Below are positions 14,558-26,631 of a DNA stretch of 64,000 bases, one piece after another (within the stretch, counting starts at the first letter, position 1; the number at the start of each line of letters is the position of its first letter). Where the stretch lies: assembly GCF_000003605.2 (NCBI RefSeq), contig NW_003158724.1, forward strand, positions 1,222,824-1,286,823. Direction: 5' to 3'. The notes beneath the pieces were generated by a model, which did not search any database, was not told where the DNA came from, and saw nothing but the letters and a program-made list of their open reading frames with translations. Origin of the DNA: Saccoglossus kowalevskii. Lineage: Eukaryota; Hemichordata; Enteropneusta; Harrimaniidae. Position numbers and translations under genes: made by a program.

Positions 14558-17500
14558 TTTTATGATTTGCTATGCTGCATTTACTCGAATTCCACATTGT
14601 TTGTGTTGATGGAGACACGCAGACGATACTTAGTATACCATATCGCAATAAACCGACACGCATGTCGACATGAGATTGTTACCATGTGCTACTGCTACTG
14701 TATTCCGATGAGCAATGATAAATACCTAACAGTAAATCCTGTCGTTTGTAATGAGGACGATCACTTTCATTCATTTCTGCTTTTTGAAGGTAATTACTGT
14801 GAATGACACGTTAAATGATTTTTGTAATATTAATCTTTCTCGTTCTAGATGGTAGACATTCCAAGTTGTACAAGTTGTTTATACGAGGACATTTTCCCGG
14901 CAATGTCCCATTAACTGTCCCTAATAATGGCTCGTAATATAATGGAAAATGTTGAACGTGTTCATTCAATTATATCGAACCCAATTTGAAACTCCGTCAT
15001 GACTAAAAGAAAAAACGTTTGATAAATATTTGCGCAGGGCAACAATGGATAACTAACAAACAATGGACTCGCACGATTATATTGTACATAATCCATATAA
15101 GATGTCACAATGAAAAAATAACAGCACTATATTACACACATACATGTGGGATTTTACTTCCTGAAAAATCATTGTTTGTATTTTGTTGTGAAACATGTGA
15201 AAAAGTGTCGAATGTGCTCCTATAACAGAATCTTATATTGCTATGGACATAGACAATGTGCTTCACGAGAAGTTCTTATATACCCAGTGTATGTCCTTGG
15301 GGTTCGAACAGTGATTACCTTCCCATATCGCCTCGTGATGCAATGCTGACAGATGCATTATTACGTTTCCAATTAAATTACTTTGATATTCCCACGCTGA
15401 CATCCATGTAATAGCATGCACACGACGGGTTATCTTTGTAAAATGTAACATACAACTTACATCACCACCAGGCACTGCTTTCATCGTGATCTGCATCGTG
15501 ATCGTGTCTGGTCACTGTCAGCGCAATCAGTAATTAGATTTATGATGCTACTTGTTCTGTAAAGATGTCTTGAAGATTTGGGGGTGAGGAAAATATACTG
15601 TAAATACAGTTTATAGAAATACATGGAATGTAAAAGTTGGGTCTATATTTGATGCTACTTTGATGGAAAAATACACATACATATCTATATCTATATACGT
15701 GTGTATTTAGTAGTGTTTCATTGCTGTTCGTTTCTTCTGCGTCGAAGAACAAATCTGACCTCTGTTTGAATCACGAAGTGTAGGAGTGGGTGTCCCATAA
15801 AAATATATGTAACTAACAAACAGGTGTCAATTAGGAATTCAAAGTATCAAAGTATCTATTTGATAGTATATTTTGTTTAAATTTGGATTACATCTCCGAT
15901 ATTGCTGCAATTGTATTCGTAGTTGTTATAATACCTTGTAGTGTATCTGTGCAGTATGGGCGTGCCCTGTGATACGTTTTACTCACGTGCACATGAATGC
16001 GGATAGCCGTGTGGTACGGCAGTGTTTTCTTTAGTACGCCAAACGAGAATTGCCGTCAGTGGAAGTTACATTAATCGCTTTAATATTTGTTTTTTGATGT
16101 GATTTTTATAATAGCTCCCCAATTTAGTGTTCAAGCTTTATGAGTAAGTTTTTTTCTATATTTCCACTCAGTTTGTGATTTTTTTATCTCTTTCTGACAG
16201 GATGAAAAGAAACAAACCCTGAAGATCAACGCATGGCTGACATTGGTAAGCCAGGTCACTATACTGTGACGTAGATCAAATCCCAGCTCTGCCAATATGT
16301 AGTTATGCATTCATATTTAATGTAGTTAAGGTTTCGGTTACTGGATAGGAAAAACACTACACGGTATTAGTCATCAAAATGCCGTAGATATTCCTTTGGG
16401 AAAATTGCTCTGCGACACGGATGCATTGAACATACGGTGACACCCCTTTAGCAACATGGTATAGTCTAATTTACGTGTCAATTTAAAAAAAAAACGTCAG
16501 CCTGCGTTCGTCGCGTGACTTATGCGACGTGCGCTCACCGTTGTCTTAATCCGCTAAACCGTGTCGAAAGGTCAACATTAAAATTTAAAATTAATCAATT
16601 AAGTGTAATTTATTTCTACAAAGAATTATAAATTCATGGGCGAATACGACGACGCTTTATATCGGGTGCGTGACAGGGCGCGTGGAAACAGCGATAGAAA
16701 TGCCGTGATAAAACCGGATATGACCTCATTTTCCAACAATTTCAGTTATATATGTACTTACATGTGAAAATTGAGAACTCGCTTCACAAACTCAAGATAA
16801 ATATTTCCCATATGTATATTACACAAAAACGTCAAAATAATAATATTCGTCGTCGCCTCAACCCTTAATCTTACATCGACCAGCGCACACAGCCGGAAAT
16901 TACTTCTGTCAAATGCTAGTATCGTGAATACGGAGGTCAGCAGTACCTCGTTACCCAATAACCACCAGTGAAATATTGATTACAACTGAATAATACGACG
17001 TTGATATGCAGAATAAAAAGTTGTTAGACTACTGACCTACTCAACACACCCGGCATTTATAATTTTAGTGACACTGAGTTTATATTCTTTTCCCTTGTTG
17101 TCATAGCTACCGTGTATAATAATTGTATAATATTAGCTATAGCCTAAACAAGTGTTCCAGCTAAATATCATTACAATTATTTGACATTACAGATTAACAT
17201 GATGCGTCTAGGAATATAATAAACCGATATACACTCATTTTATAACATATCCCCAGCGTGAACATTCCCATCATTACGTCATTGCACCAACCATTAAAAA
17301 TATACATGTTTCCGTTTAAATAAACACGGTAGTTTATTTTCTTTTACCACGTGATGAATGATGGATCCGCCATGACTGACGTGTTTACTTCACTATTATG
17401 ATTATTTATCTCACAACTCATATTGAAATAATACATTACAAAAAAAAAAAACTACTAAAATACTAAAACAGATTATTTGAGTTGTAATGGCCCATGGAAG

Positions 17501-20337
17501 CAGCAAATCTGCTTGTAGGGTACGGGTCGCCATCAGTTATACATACGATAATAAATAAATAATTATGTAGCTATTGGTGGAAGAATGAAAGGAGAAAGAA
17601 TAAATTACATAACTGAGGAAAAATCGATAAAGTAAAGAATAAGTACGACATTGTTGATTCACCCTCCCCACATAGGTTATTGATTAATGAGGACATTTAT
17701 GTTAATTGCATTATATTATGTAAACATAGATGTATACAATTACATATTTTGCAATGAGAATTGATTTGTATTGCGATTTAAATTCGTTTATTTTTTTTTG
17801 TACAACTTTCAGAGATGGATTGACGAGTACCTTACTTGGAATACCACAGACTATGGCGGCATTGAAAATATTAAATTGCCCTCCGATATTATGTGGATGC
17901 CCGACGTTGTCCTTTACGACAAGTAAGTATCGCGAAAGGCAGAATTCTCGCACACTGTGTGATTTAATACGCCATCTTTGTTTGTGTGTGCGTGAACTTT
18001 TGAAGAAATGATTCAAGCTATTTTAAACTCTGCTGTGGATGGGGAGGGAGTTGAGAGAGAAATGCAACTGTTCCCACCCAAAAGTGGCATTGATGTTGGA
18101 AGTTAAAGTAGGGGAGTCGTCACCTGCGCATGCGTCAGATGTCCATAGCGTGTCATTGTTTACAAACACTCGACTCTCCATGAACCTTTGCGTATGTTGT
18201 TATCGTCGCTTGGGGCTCAATAACGCGCGTGCGCAGGTGACAATTATGTCAATTTATAATGAAAATTCTACCCTACAATTTAATATTATTTTACACGTTT
18301 CAGTGCCGATGACAAGTATATAAATTTTCTACGAGACAAAATCGCTGTGGTCTACCACAATGGTGACGTCATGTGGGCATCTCCCGTCATTATGATTAGT
18401 CACTGTATGATTGACGTCACATATTTTCCGTTTGATAATCAGCAATGCCGTCTAAAATTCGGCCCTTGGCAACACGAAGGAACCGAAGTGAATGTAACGG
18501 GTGGGGGTAAGTATGTTTACTTTAAAAGAACTGCTATTGATTTTATATATTATTTCATATGATGACGGAACTTAATGTGTGTGTATAAGGAAAATAATAG
18601 ACCACTTGTACAATATATAAACTCTAATGGTCTCTTGAGTAAACTGTCTGTTGCATTTCAATGTAAACTATAGCGAATGTGACAAGGGGTCGGCAAGAGA
18701 CTCGCATTACATTTTAAACTGGAGTTATCTCCAAGTGATGTTTATGTTAGGAACGTTGGAAACATTTATCTACGACGATGTTTTCAGCTATGTAAAAATT
18801 AAAAATAGTCAGTATAGTAACATATATTCAGAAAAAAATGCGGGAATTCAACCATTGTCGCGTTTTATTAACATTCCTGTTATTCACCGTGACTGTGTTA
18901 TGCCTATTGTGTGCACTTATTTCCTGGATATTGATATCAATGTAATGTTATCGTCATTGATTTATTAATTGGTAGCATGTTTCAGACATGTTGTAACATG
19001 GAAGTTCAGTCATAGTTAATAACATTGGCAATTACAAATATTTGCACGACTCGGATGTCACGCGAGATGCTGAGTGAGAAAACAGGTTGCATTCATCAAA
19101 ATATGTACGTTTAAGAAATATTCATTTGCAGGTGACAAGTCTGTGTTTATCAGTGACGGCGAATGGGACATGACAGGCGTCGAAACTATCAACAATATAC
19201 AGTACTACCCAGACGCTCCCGGCATTCCTTACACGGATGTGACGTATTACATACATCTTAGACGCCGTTCTTTGTATTATGTCTTCAATCTCATTATGCC
19301 CTGTGGACTTATATCTGCGGTTACTATATTGACTTTTTTTCTCCCGCCTGAATCCGGGGAGAAAATCAGTCTGGCAATAACAGTGTTGTTGTCGCTTACC
19401 GTGTTCTTGTTGCTCGTGGCAGAGACAATGCCTCCCTCTAGCGTCGTTCCAGTCATAGGTATGTTTACTTTGTTTTTATGGGTCTACCTTGTACATCGTT
19501 CGTTGTTAATGGCAGATGCATTCAATAAATTAGCTAAATCATGGGTGACGTAACATACACACGCAACATACATACAATTTCACTCAGAATATGTGTGATT
19601 ATACTACTGTATACGATTATACTACTACTATACTACTCGCTCAACTTATGTGACTAATATTTAGAGAAATGACAGTCACAAGATTCGTGGATGTATATGC
19701 TCAACAAGCTTCGGAAATTTCCCGTACACTGATAAGTTGTTTTTTTTTCTTTGCAATTCTTATTTTAGGACAATACTATGCAAGTACCATGGTGACCGTG
19801 ACCTTATCGTTGGCGATGTCCGTTGCCGTACTCAACGTCCATTACAGAAGTCCCGAAGGAAGCCAAATGCCTAAATGGTTAAAAAAATTAGTATTCGGTC
19901 GAGTTGGGAGGTGTTTTGGCATTGATAGTAGCGAGATCAAAAAAGCCAGGGCAAAGCTTCCACGAAAAGATGTTTTCGGGATGTCTCATAAACTTAACGT
20001 CGAGGCAGGTATATGTAATATTGTGCGCCGTTTGGAGGGTAGTGATAGCCCCATATTTGGACGTAGCAGCCAGAATGGATCTGTGCGCTCAGGTACTAAG
20101 CGGAAAGAGCGGACCAATGCACCGACGTTGTGCGAGGAGAATCCCATTCTTCATCATTTGTTGGCAGAGTTCCGACGAGTGTCCACGTACTATGAATGGA
20201 AAAACAAAGCAGAAGAACTCCAAAATGAGTGGAGATTGTGTGCTATGATGTTGGACAGGATTTTTGTAATAGTTTACTTTTGTGGTTCTCTTTCTACCAT
20301 TCTCATTATATGTATTCAGCTGCAGTATCAGTCGTAG
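10442..20337 (+). CDS. nAChR non-alpha subunit gene, exons 2-7 (exon 1 not found)
   Basis: This is a pentameric Cys-loop receptor subunit, expected in the plasma membrane as part of an acetylcholine-gated channel. Six exons (140, 45, 110, 203, 327 and 569 nt) join in one frame with GT-AG introns and give about 464 residues after the missing signal-peptide exon. Visible marks are LVRPV near the N-terminus, a loop D Trp in NAWLTL, loop [10 protein letters not shown], a 13-residue Cys loop ([15 protein letters not shown]), loop B FGPW, and M1 with IMPCGLIS. M2 starts GEKISL, so the cation-selecting Glu at -1' is kept. M3 begins after VPVIG, and a basic amphipathic helix precedes M4. Loop C has IQYYPD instead of paired cysteines, so it is a non-alpha subunit. 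N-glycosylation sequons occur at NTT (exon 4) and NVT (exon 5). It lies tail-to-tail with the minus-strand receptor cassettes. Confidence 0.93.
10582..16200 (+). other. intron 2 of the plus-strand nAChR
   Basis: About 5.6 kb bounded by GTAAGA and TTTCTGACAG. It holds the 14.5-kb gap with its poly-A run, and I see no exon in it. Confidence 0.85.
14459..14555. other. 50-base assembly gap followed by a 47-base poly-A run
   Basis: N occupies 14459-14508 and A occupies 14509-14555. The gap lies in intron 2 of the plus-strand nAChR. The assembly probably failed at the homopolymer or at a retroposed poly-A tail. Confidence 0.95.
16201..16245 (+). CDS. plus-strand nAChR exon 3 (45 nt)
   Basis: The exon encodes [15 protein letters not shown], including the loop D tryptophan of the complementary binding face. 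The acceptor is TTTCTGACAG and the donor GTAAGC. The 45-nt length and phase-0 ends match the exon conserved across nAChR genes. Confidence 0.95.
17813..17922 (+). CDS. plus-strand nAChR exon 4 (110 nt)
   Basis: It starts [10 protein letters not shown] and ends at loop A, with WMPDVVLYD. The length of 110 nt is the classical nAChR exon-4 size. The acceptor is ACTTTCAG and the donor AA|GTAAGT. NTT is a glycosylation sequon. Confidence 0.95.
18103..18246 (+). mobile_element. TTAA-type MITE, copy 1, in intron 4 of the plus-strand nAChR
   Basis: The left end is TTAAAGTAGGGGAGTCGTCA, followed by CTGCGCATGCG. The right end carries an eroded inverted version (GTGCGCAGGTGAC). The body (GTTTACAAACA, then CTTTGCGT, then TGTTATCGTCGCTTGGG) is shared with the copies at 25.3 kb and 32.2 kb. 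It has no coding capacity, so it is non-autonomous. Confidence 0.75.
18304..18506 (+). CDS. plus-strand nAChR exon 5 (Cys loop)
   Basis: This 203-nt exon encodes the rest of loop A, the WASP segment, the 13-residue Cys loop with YFPFD and loop B (KFGPW). The acceptor is ACGTTTCAG and the donor G|GTAAGT. NVT is a glycosylation sequon. Confidence 0.95.
19132..19458 (+). CDS. plus-strand nAChR exon 6 (loop C, M1, M2)
   Basis: This 327-nt exon encodes GEWDM, a loop C without paired cysteines, the RRR motif before M1, M1 with IMPCG, and the pore helix M2 from GEKISL to LLLVAE. It ends in the M2-M3 loop at VPVI. The acceptor is CATTTGCAG and the donor G|GTATGT. Confidence 0.95.
19769..20337 (+). 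CDS. plus-strand nAChR exon 7 (M3, cytoplasmic loop, M4)
   Basis: This terminal exon begins GQYYASTM (M3) after the acceptor CTTATTTTAG. It runs through a cytoplasmic loop of about 120 residues, the amphipathic helix ([10 protein letters not shown]) and M4 ([18 protein letters not shown]), and ends at TAG. Confidence 0.95.
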
Positions 20338-20896
20338 AACCACCGCGTTGCGCCACACACACGGCGCTGAACTGGGAATGCATTGCCACGGTAACGCGAT
20401 GAGATGGATACACAATGTGGTTTGGATTATTTGCTGTTTTTCTTTACAACAATGTTCATGTCTGTGTTAAACGCGTATACGTTTGCGTTATCACTTGAAA
20501 TACTGTACTGTTCAAGTTCACGACCATGTGAAATAGATATCAAACCACTACAGATTTACAAATACCGAGTTTGTCATCTATAGTATGTCGTGTTTGTAAA
20601 GTTGGTTCAGTTTAAATTCGAGTGAACGTCCTTTTTACAAGAGACTGTGCGATGATGGGAATGCTGTAGGGCTCATACCTCTAATTGAAACTCCATACAC
20701 GACAATGTTAACATGTGACGAGATTGCTATATGAAAATGTTGAACAAAGTTAAAAACATGGCCCAAAAATGAAAAACCAACATGCCAGTAATCAACCACA
20801 TGTTGGCCAGCTCAAACTTTTGCAATTCTTGGATTGGATTGCCCCTAAAGAAATCACTGGAAAAACACCAAGATTAGAACATCCAAATACACACAG

Positions 20897-20902
20897 AATA
20901 AA
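20897..20902 (+). other. possible poly(A) signal of the plus-strand nAChR
   Basis: AATAAA lies about 560 nt after the stop codon. It is the first plausible signal I noticed downstream, and its use is an inference. Confidence 0.3.
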
Positions 20903-22470
20903 CTCACAGGTTAACAGTCGCTAAGTAGTAAACAAAAGACCACATGTTGGTCGCACCTTTGACCCAGGTGATCAAGCCCTCAAACAGGGAGCAGCCATTG
21001 GTTGATTTGTGGCATGAGACATGTATGTCGCAGTCTCATCGGAGTGTTTCAGGATTATAGAGCATGCGCATGGATGTAACTGACAATAGGTCTTACTCAG
21101 CTGATTGAAGAAATCGGTCGACGACCAGATGTATGTTTTAATGATCAAAAGCGATATGTGTGTATGTTTGTTTTTAATATTTGGTTTCATTTTCAATTTA
21201 TATTGTATTTTATTTAACTATTTTCAAGCCTAACCATTTATTATTTAGATCGAGAAAGTTCAGACATGGACTTGAATATATATTTAACATTTATTTTATT
21301 ATGAATTATTTACATAGACATATAAATTCATCGATATAAATAAGCCACGCAACACATCGTTGATTAAAGTCACGCCCTTTCGTGGTACAAATGTGTCGTC
21401 AATTTTAAGAAAATTGTTACGTCATGTTGACGTCACACGGGGCGCGGATAATTGAAAAGGTGCATTCGATGGCAAGCTGTGGGGTTTTGAGAGCCGCTAA
21501 CTCACTGGCAATCAGAAGGATTACGTCATTTTATTTGTATAATCCATAATTTAAATACAAATATCGATAGTTGCACTATTTTTTGAAACTAGCTTCCAAG
21601 AATATTCAGTCGACATTTGTATTTACTTTTCATCGAGAAGTTGATCAGAGTAAATGTTCGAATCCGGTTTTTTTGAGCATTTATTTTTATTATTTGTAAA
21701 TAATTAATACATTTTATGTATTTTTGTTTGTTTTTTGTTTTGTTTGTAATGTATTTTTAGTTTTTAGTTTTTTTTTTAAATGTATGATGACTAGTATTGA
21801 AACGGGTTTGAGATAAACTCGCCCTGATGAGTTTGTTTGAATTGAGCTTATACCTCAGTCTGCACATGCTTCTTATCACGTGATATGCGTGGAACGTAAA
21901 TCCGACTTAAATCAACTCATGCGATGGTTGTCATCATTTAGGCGGTAACCGTCGCGGTGCCAAACCCTTGCCTTTTATCCTATCGGCATTTGTCTCATTG
22001 TTTATAATTTTACTTTAAGGTTTGTCTTTTATTTCAAATGAAATGTCAATCTCTAACTGTCTTTGTAATAACCACAGTCTCGCTATAGACTTTATTCTAT
22101 CAATGTTTGTGTAATGATTTATCATCAGCAATGCCGTGACTTGAAAGTTTTTTGAGACGTAGTGCGCCACCAAACGACTAGTATCACGTGTCAATGGGTC
22201 ACGCTCTCACCGGGTTATGCGTTTTAATGCAATTTTTATCGTTCTCGCCTTACCTAATGAGGATAATGTGATCACATCCTATTCCATTTATGATACTTTG
22301 ACCACATCGAAATAAAATTATTTCTGGATCTTAAAATTTCATCTTTCTGGGAAAAAACAAGTGTGTCACTGTGAAATGTGATCGCGGTCCTGTAAAAATA
22401 ACTCACATCAATGTCAAATTTAAACCAATGAAACACCAAAGTTCCACATTGCCCGTAAGTTCGGTTATTA

Positions 22471-22532
22471 TTCGAGTTACGGGAAACATTAAACAAGACA
22501 ATGCTGGCTGACAATGTTGGCCGTAACTCGAA
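22471..22532. repeat. 12-bp perfect inverted repeat
   Basis: TTCGAGTTACGG at 22471-22482 pairs with CCGTAACTCGAA at 22521-22532. CGTAACT recurs near 22588 and 22605, which suggests an eroded small element. Confidence 0.5.
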
Positions 22533-24839
22533 GCTCAGTTACAATTTGGGCATGGTTTCGCAAAAGTGGGAATTGTTTCCAAAATATGGGCGTAACTAGA
22601 TGTTTTCGTAACTCGATTTCCGTATCTCAAACAATGCAGCATCTCACTTTTTCCAGTAGATTATGTAACCCATTTAAAAAAAAATACATTTTACCAAATA
22701 TGTTTACAATAGACTATTTTTGGTTATTTTTCTGTTCAGGTACTATGACATAAAGTTGTTCTTGTTTGAAAATCGACGCGTAACAATGCCGTATTATTGT
22801 TTACTTGCATCGAGTCACAAAGTACAACAGATATCCCAATACGCACTCAGGTGCAATATGCGATCGTTTTTGGGATAAATCTGGTGATCGCATCGCTGTT
22901 GGAACGTAATCTCGCATCTCGAACTTTCGAATTCACATTCAAGATATTAATCAAAGAAAAGACCGCAGTTGAATGTTCCAGAGTCTTCGGCTTAGCACGA
23001 CGATTACCAAATATTATCCACTGCATATAACATCTAGGCTGGTCTTTGACTAACTAAACTACGTTCAAGATGCGATAAACATCGAGATATTAAGATTTAA
23101 TTTACAACTTGAAATTTACATTACTGCTGCTGCATCTCCAAAAAAAGAGGTTTCAATGTGAACACGTGACCCTAAAAAGATGATGACGATAGCACTGAAG
23201 TGTACAGATTGTTCATTCTTGTCGATTTTCTATTTCGTATAACTATTTTGATTGTGTTAATACTGAGCGACAGGATATCCTCTGCTCGAGACTGCCTCAA
23301 ACTGTCACGGAACTCTTTCGTTTAATGTTGAACCATTCGACTCCGGCTCAGCGAAACATATATATTCCAAAATTGACGGGGGTTCTCCATTTTTACGCTT
23401 TGTTAAACAAAAAAACAGGAGGGGTATACCATGTGCTTTTTAATGTTCTCTGTGTCATACAACTGTGTTGCGGCAATTTTAGGACCATGAATAACAATTT
23501 CCGATAATCGTCTGTTGAGATAATAAGAGACAATCTGTGATACGCCCCTGTACCAGCTTTAGATATTTTGCAAGACTGTACTTTGTTTTAATGGAACTTA
23601 TTTTGGTTTATTCTTACTTCACTGACAAATTCATGCAAGAATTCCAGTCTTCACCATTGCCACTTCACGTTGTCATTGTGGTGTCCACCATTACGTCTAC
23701 GTTAACGTCCGCTCTAAAATTGCGATGTCTTCAATGCACAGCACACTGACAAGACTTTACAAAACTCAATGCATCTAGCTAGTAGATCACGGTAAAAGAA
23801 AAATACAATAATAATAATGATTACTAGTAAAATTAAAACGATTTTGCATTTGCACAAAGACATTGCATTTCAATCAGTTCTATAGCTGTGAACGCAAATT
23901 CTGACATGTTGCCATGCCTGCGCCTGTATGCCACAGTCACTGGTCAACGATACTACACACGTTATAAACAATAAACGTTTAAAGAGTTGTTCGTCTTGTG
24001 GCGCTGTTTATGTCAGTGTTTGAAATTGTCATCTGCACGATAACATCACCACAAACAGGGGAAGCTCTATTGAGTATATTTAGTTACAAAAAAGTCAGTC
24101 TTCCAAATTATATTATTATATTCATCATGCATGTTTCACTTTCCGTGTCAACGGCTAGAAACATCACACAGCCACTTATCCTCTATTTATTCAGTTCCAT
24201 CGCTTGGCGATTAAGATGATATCCGATGAATGTTCCTTCTTTTTAATAGCTCGGTATTTGGTGCCCATATAGATTCCGCGGATAGCAACATTTTTAATAA
24301 TTTGTAAAACAACAACTGGCCGGGTATCTATCTAGTATGTTCGGAATATGAATACATTTGTTGTTTCACAAGACGATCGAATATCGCGTACATTTTATTT
24401 TTGCCAGTTTTTGTCTGCGTCTCAAATATGGTTGTCATTTCATAGTATTCTCAAGCGGACATCCGGGTATTGTCACCGCCTAGCAACCATCACGGTGAAA
24501 ACAAAGGCAGAATAATCTCAGAAAAAGGTACTATGGGATAGTTCAGAGGTGGAATCGTGCATGAGGGCGCCCTTCTTTCAACGGAGTGTATTCTGTTTCA
24601 TTACCGATTGCGTCGTGTTGGGGGTAACAGCCGGTCCACACGTACATCTGTCCACATCCGGTATGCACAACTTCACTGGCGTTTTCTACAGAAGTATTAT
24701 TTAAATCATCGAGTACCCTTCTTCACTTTTCTCCTCGTTAAGGGTTTTCCTGATGGAAAGCTAGGGCAAACTTTACTATTGGATCCATTTTGGGTCAGCG
24801 TTTTAGGCGTTGTTATTAAGGAGTATAGACACAGCAAAG

Positions 24840-25002
24840 GCGGCGATAGCCCCTCGAAAAAATGTTGGGGGGCTTCGACCTTCCAAGATCAAGCTGAAAC
24901 CCTTTGTGTCAGCAAAATATGCCCCTCAAAATGCAGGAAATAGCGATTCAGAGGGTCTAGATTTCAACATTTTTAAGGGAGAGCATGCCCCGGACCCATA
25001 GT
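24840..25002 (+). repeat. dispersed repeat ending GAGCATGCCCCGGACCC
   Basis: The segment includes GCCCCTCAAAATGCAGGAAA, CAGAGGGTCTAGATTTCAA and GAGCATGCCCCGGACCC. From memory this closely resembles a very common dispersed repeat in marine invertebrate genomes. I cannot name its class. Short open frames across it are by-products. Confidence 0.5.
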
Positions 25003-25287
25003 AATGTTGCGCCTTACATGCACAATGTTGTGCCGCCGCCTCTGACCAGATCTTCCATTCCCATCGTACATCTCGACGATAAACTACACCACTAAACTAA
25101 ATAAAAAATCAAAATTCTTGAAAAAAATAATATCGCCAATATTAAAGAAAGAAACGGATTTTCTTTACAAGTGACCTGACCCGTAGGACACGTGACACCT
25201 AATTGTGTATATTCGTGGTATATGAATACAAATTAGGACTCACAAATGCTATTTACAACCGTTTTTAACACCATTTTTTAAAAACAC

Positions 25288-25446
25288 TAAAAGCGGGAGG
25301 GTTGTCACCTGCGCAAGCGCGGGAATTGAGTCCCACAAGCTACGATAACAACACACGCTAAAAACGCAAAGGCTCATGAACAGACGCTTGTTTGTTAATA
25401 ATGACACGCTATTGCCACCTGACACATGGGCAGGTGACGACTCCCC
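25288..25446 (-). mobile_element. TTAA-type MITE, copy 2, reverse orientation
   Basis: The ends AAAAGCGGGAGGGTTGTCAC and GGGCAGGTGACGACTCCCC, and the body with CGTTTTTAGCGTGTGTTGTT on the minus strand, match the copies at 18.1 and 32.2 kb. The TTAA flanks are degraded. Confidence 0.72.
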
Positions 25447-26123
25447 TGAACAGTGTAACAAGATTACCCCATCATATATAACATGTATAAATTTGGTTGC
25501 TCAGGATTACATCAAAGTTGAGTTTGTGCTGTTTTCTCGACTTAAGCCGCTGTTTTCACTAGTTGGTGTGCGTAATAGCAACGTAGAGCGTTCTGTTACG
25601 TAGCTCCGCCCCGCGTACTCTATTGACCATATCTGGTATTAGTTGAATATCGCCGCATCAATATATGCATCAGTAGAGGTTATGAGATCGACGGTAAACG
25701 CGGTGTCTAAATACAAAATGACCTGGACCTTCAGGTCAATGCTAAGGAAAATTACAGTAATAGCAATTACATATAGCAGCCCTGCTTACGTGAGTTACAC
25801 ACAATGAACAGAAAGTAAACATAATCGATACAAAAATATTTGACTTGTGAGGATCGTAAAACCAAATAACCGAACGTTTCCTATTATTTACTATTATATT
25901 ATATTATAGCATTGTCAATACCAGTGGATTTTATGACGTCATTGCAGCAGATTATTCGCAATAATGTATCTGTGTATCCCATGATTATTAAGCATAGATA
26001 TGAATACAATGTTGTTTTCAAAAACGAATAAAGGAGAAACTATTGAAAAAAAAAGAGAAATTGTTAGATAACAAGTATTCAATACTAAAATCGGCATCAA
26101 ATAAAACGACCCATTACCAGTGA

Positions 26124-26297
26124 CAGCGGATTTCAATATCGAAATACAATTTTGTGAGGGCATCGTCGTCTGCTCTGTACGCTAAAGCGCGTTCGGTCGA
26201 AGCGTTCCATCAAGTACGCGCACTTCTAGATTCCGCGATTGGTGCCGCTGTCCTGGTGGACTCCCGACGAGTTCGCCCTATCGTGTTGATGAAGTGA
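26124..26297 (+). CDS. GC-rich ORF remnant without start codon, unknown
   Basis: The open frame ends at a TGA at 26295. Its last 45 codons have coding-like composition (ALYAKARSVEAFHQVRALL, then RPIVLMK). There is no ATG near its beginning and no clear acceptor. It could be the end of an exon or a relic of a mobile element. Confidence 0.22.
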   Translation, partial: QRISISKYNFVRASSSALYAKARSVEAFHQVRALLDSAIGAAVLVDSRRVRPIVLMK

Positions 26298-26461
26298 GGT
26301 TAACCGACGGACTTGTATTTTCTCAACGTCGGTTCTCGGTAAATGTCACAGTCCGGGCACAGTTTGCAAAAGCAAAAACAAGTATCCGTATTTTCAGGTG
26401 TGTTTTTTATTTTTTTTTGTTTATACAGTGAGATTAAAATCGCTGTTGGTTCTCCTTCTAG

Positions 26462-26509
26462 GATGGCACCCACTAGCTTTCCTGCCATGCTCGTTCGCTC
26501 GCTGCATCT
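26462..26509 (+). other. possible 48-nt exon
   Basis: A strong acceptor (TTGGTTCTCCTTCTAG) and a strong donor (GTAAGTTTTG) flank this segment. One frame reads MAPTSFPAMLVRSLH from an internal ATG. I see no connected exon that keeps the frame. Confidence 0.2.
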
Positions 26510-26631
26510 GTAAGTTTTGTTTGGCTTTAAAGTATTCGTCAAATCACCGCCCTCCCGTAAGATTTAAAATATCAATTACACAAACAGGACAGTTGACATT
26601 AACATCTACCTCGATGGTTTGAAAACACGGG

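Larger units (their letters stand above)
20338..24535. other. 3' flank and intergenic DNA, no gene seen
   Basis: AT-rich, with a T-rich low-complexity stretch around 21.66-21.78 kb and the CGTAACTCGA inverted repeat at 22.5 kb. ORFs here are short and show no recognisable motif. Confidence 0.6.

Noticed and set aside
14435-14806. 123-codon frame across the gap and poly-A run
   Set aside because: Most of it is N and poly-lysine from AAA codons, so it is an artefact.
18039-18323. 94-codon plus-strand frame
   Set aside because: It runs through the MITE and into exon 5 in the wrong frame.
20089-20415. minus-strand frame of 108 codons
   Set aside because: It is the complement of nAChR exon 7 and has no own signals.
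24557-24943. 128-codon plus-strand frame as a gene
   Set aside because: Its second half is the dispersed repeat, and the first half has no recognisable motif or splice context.
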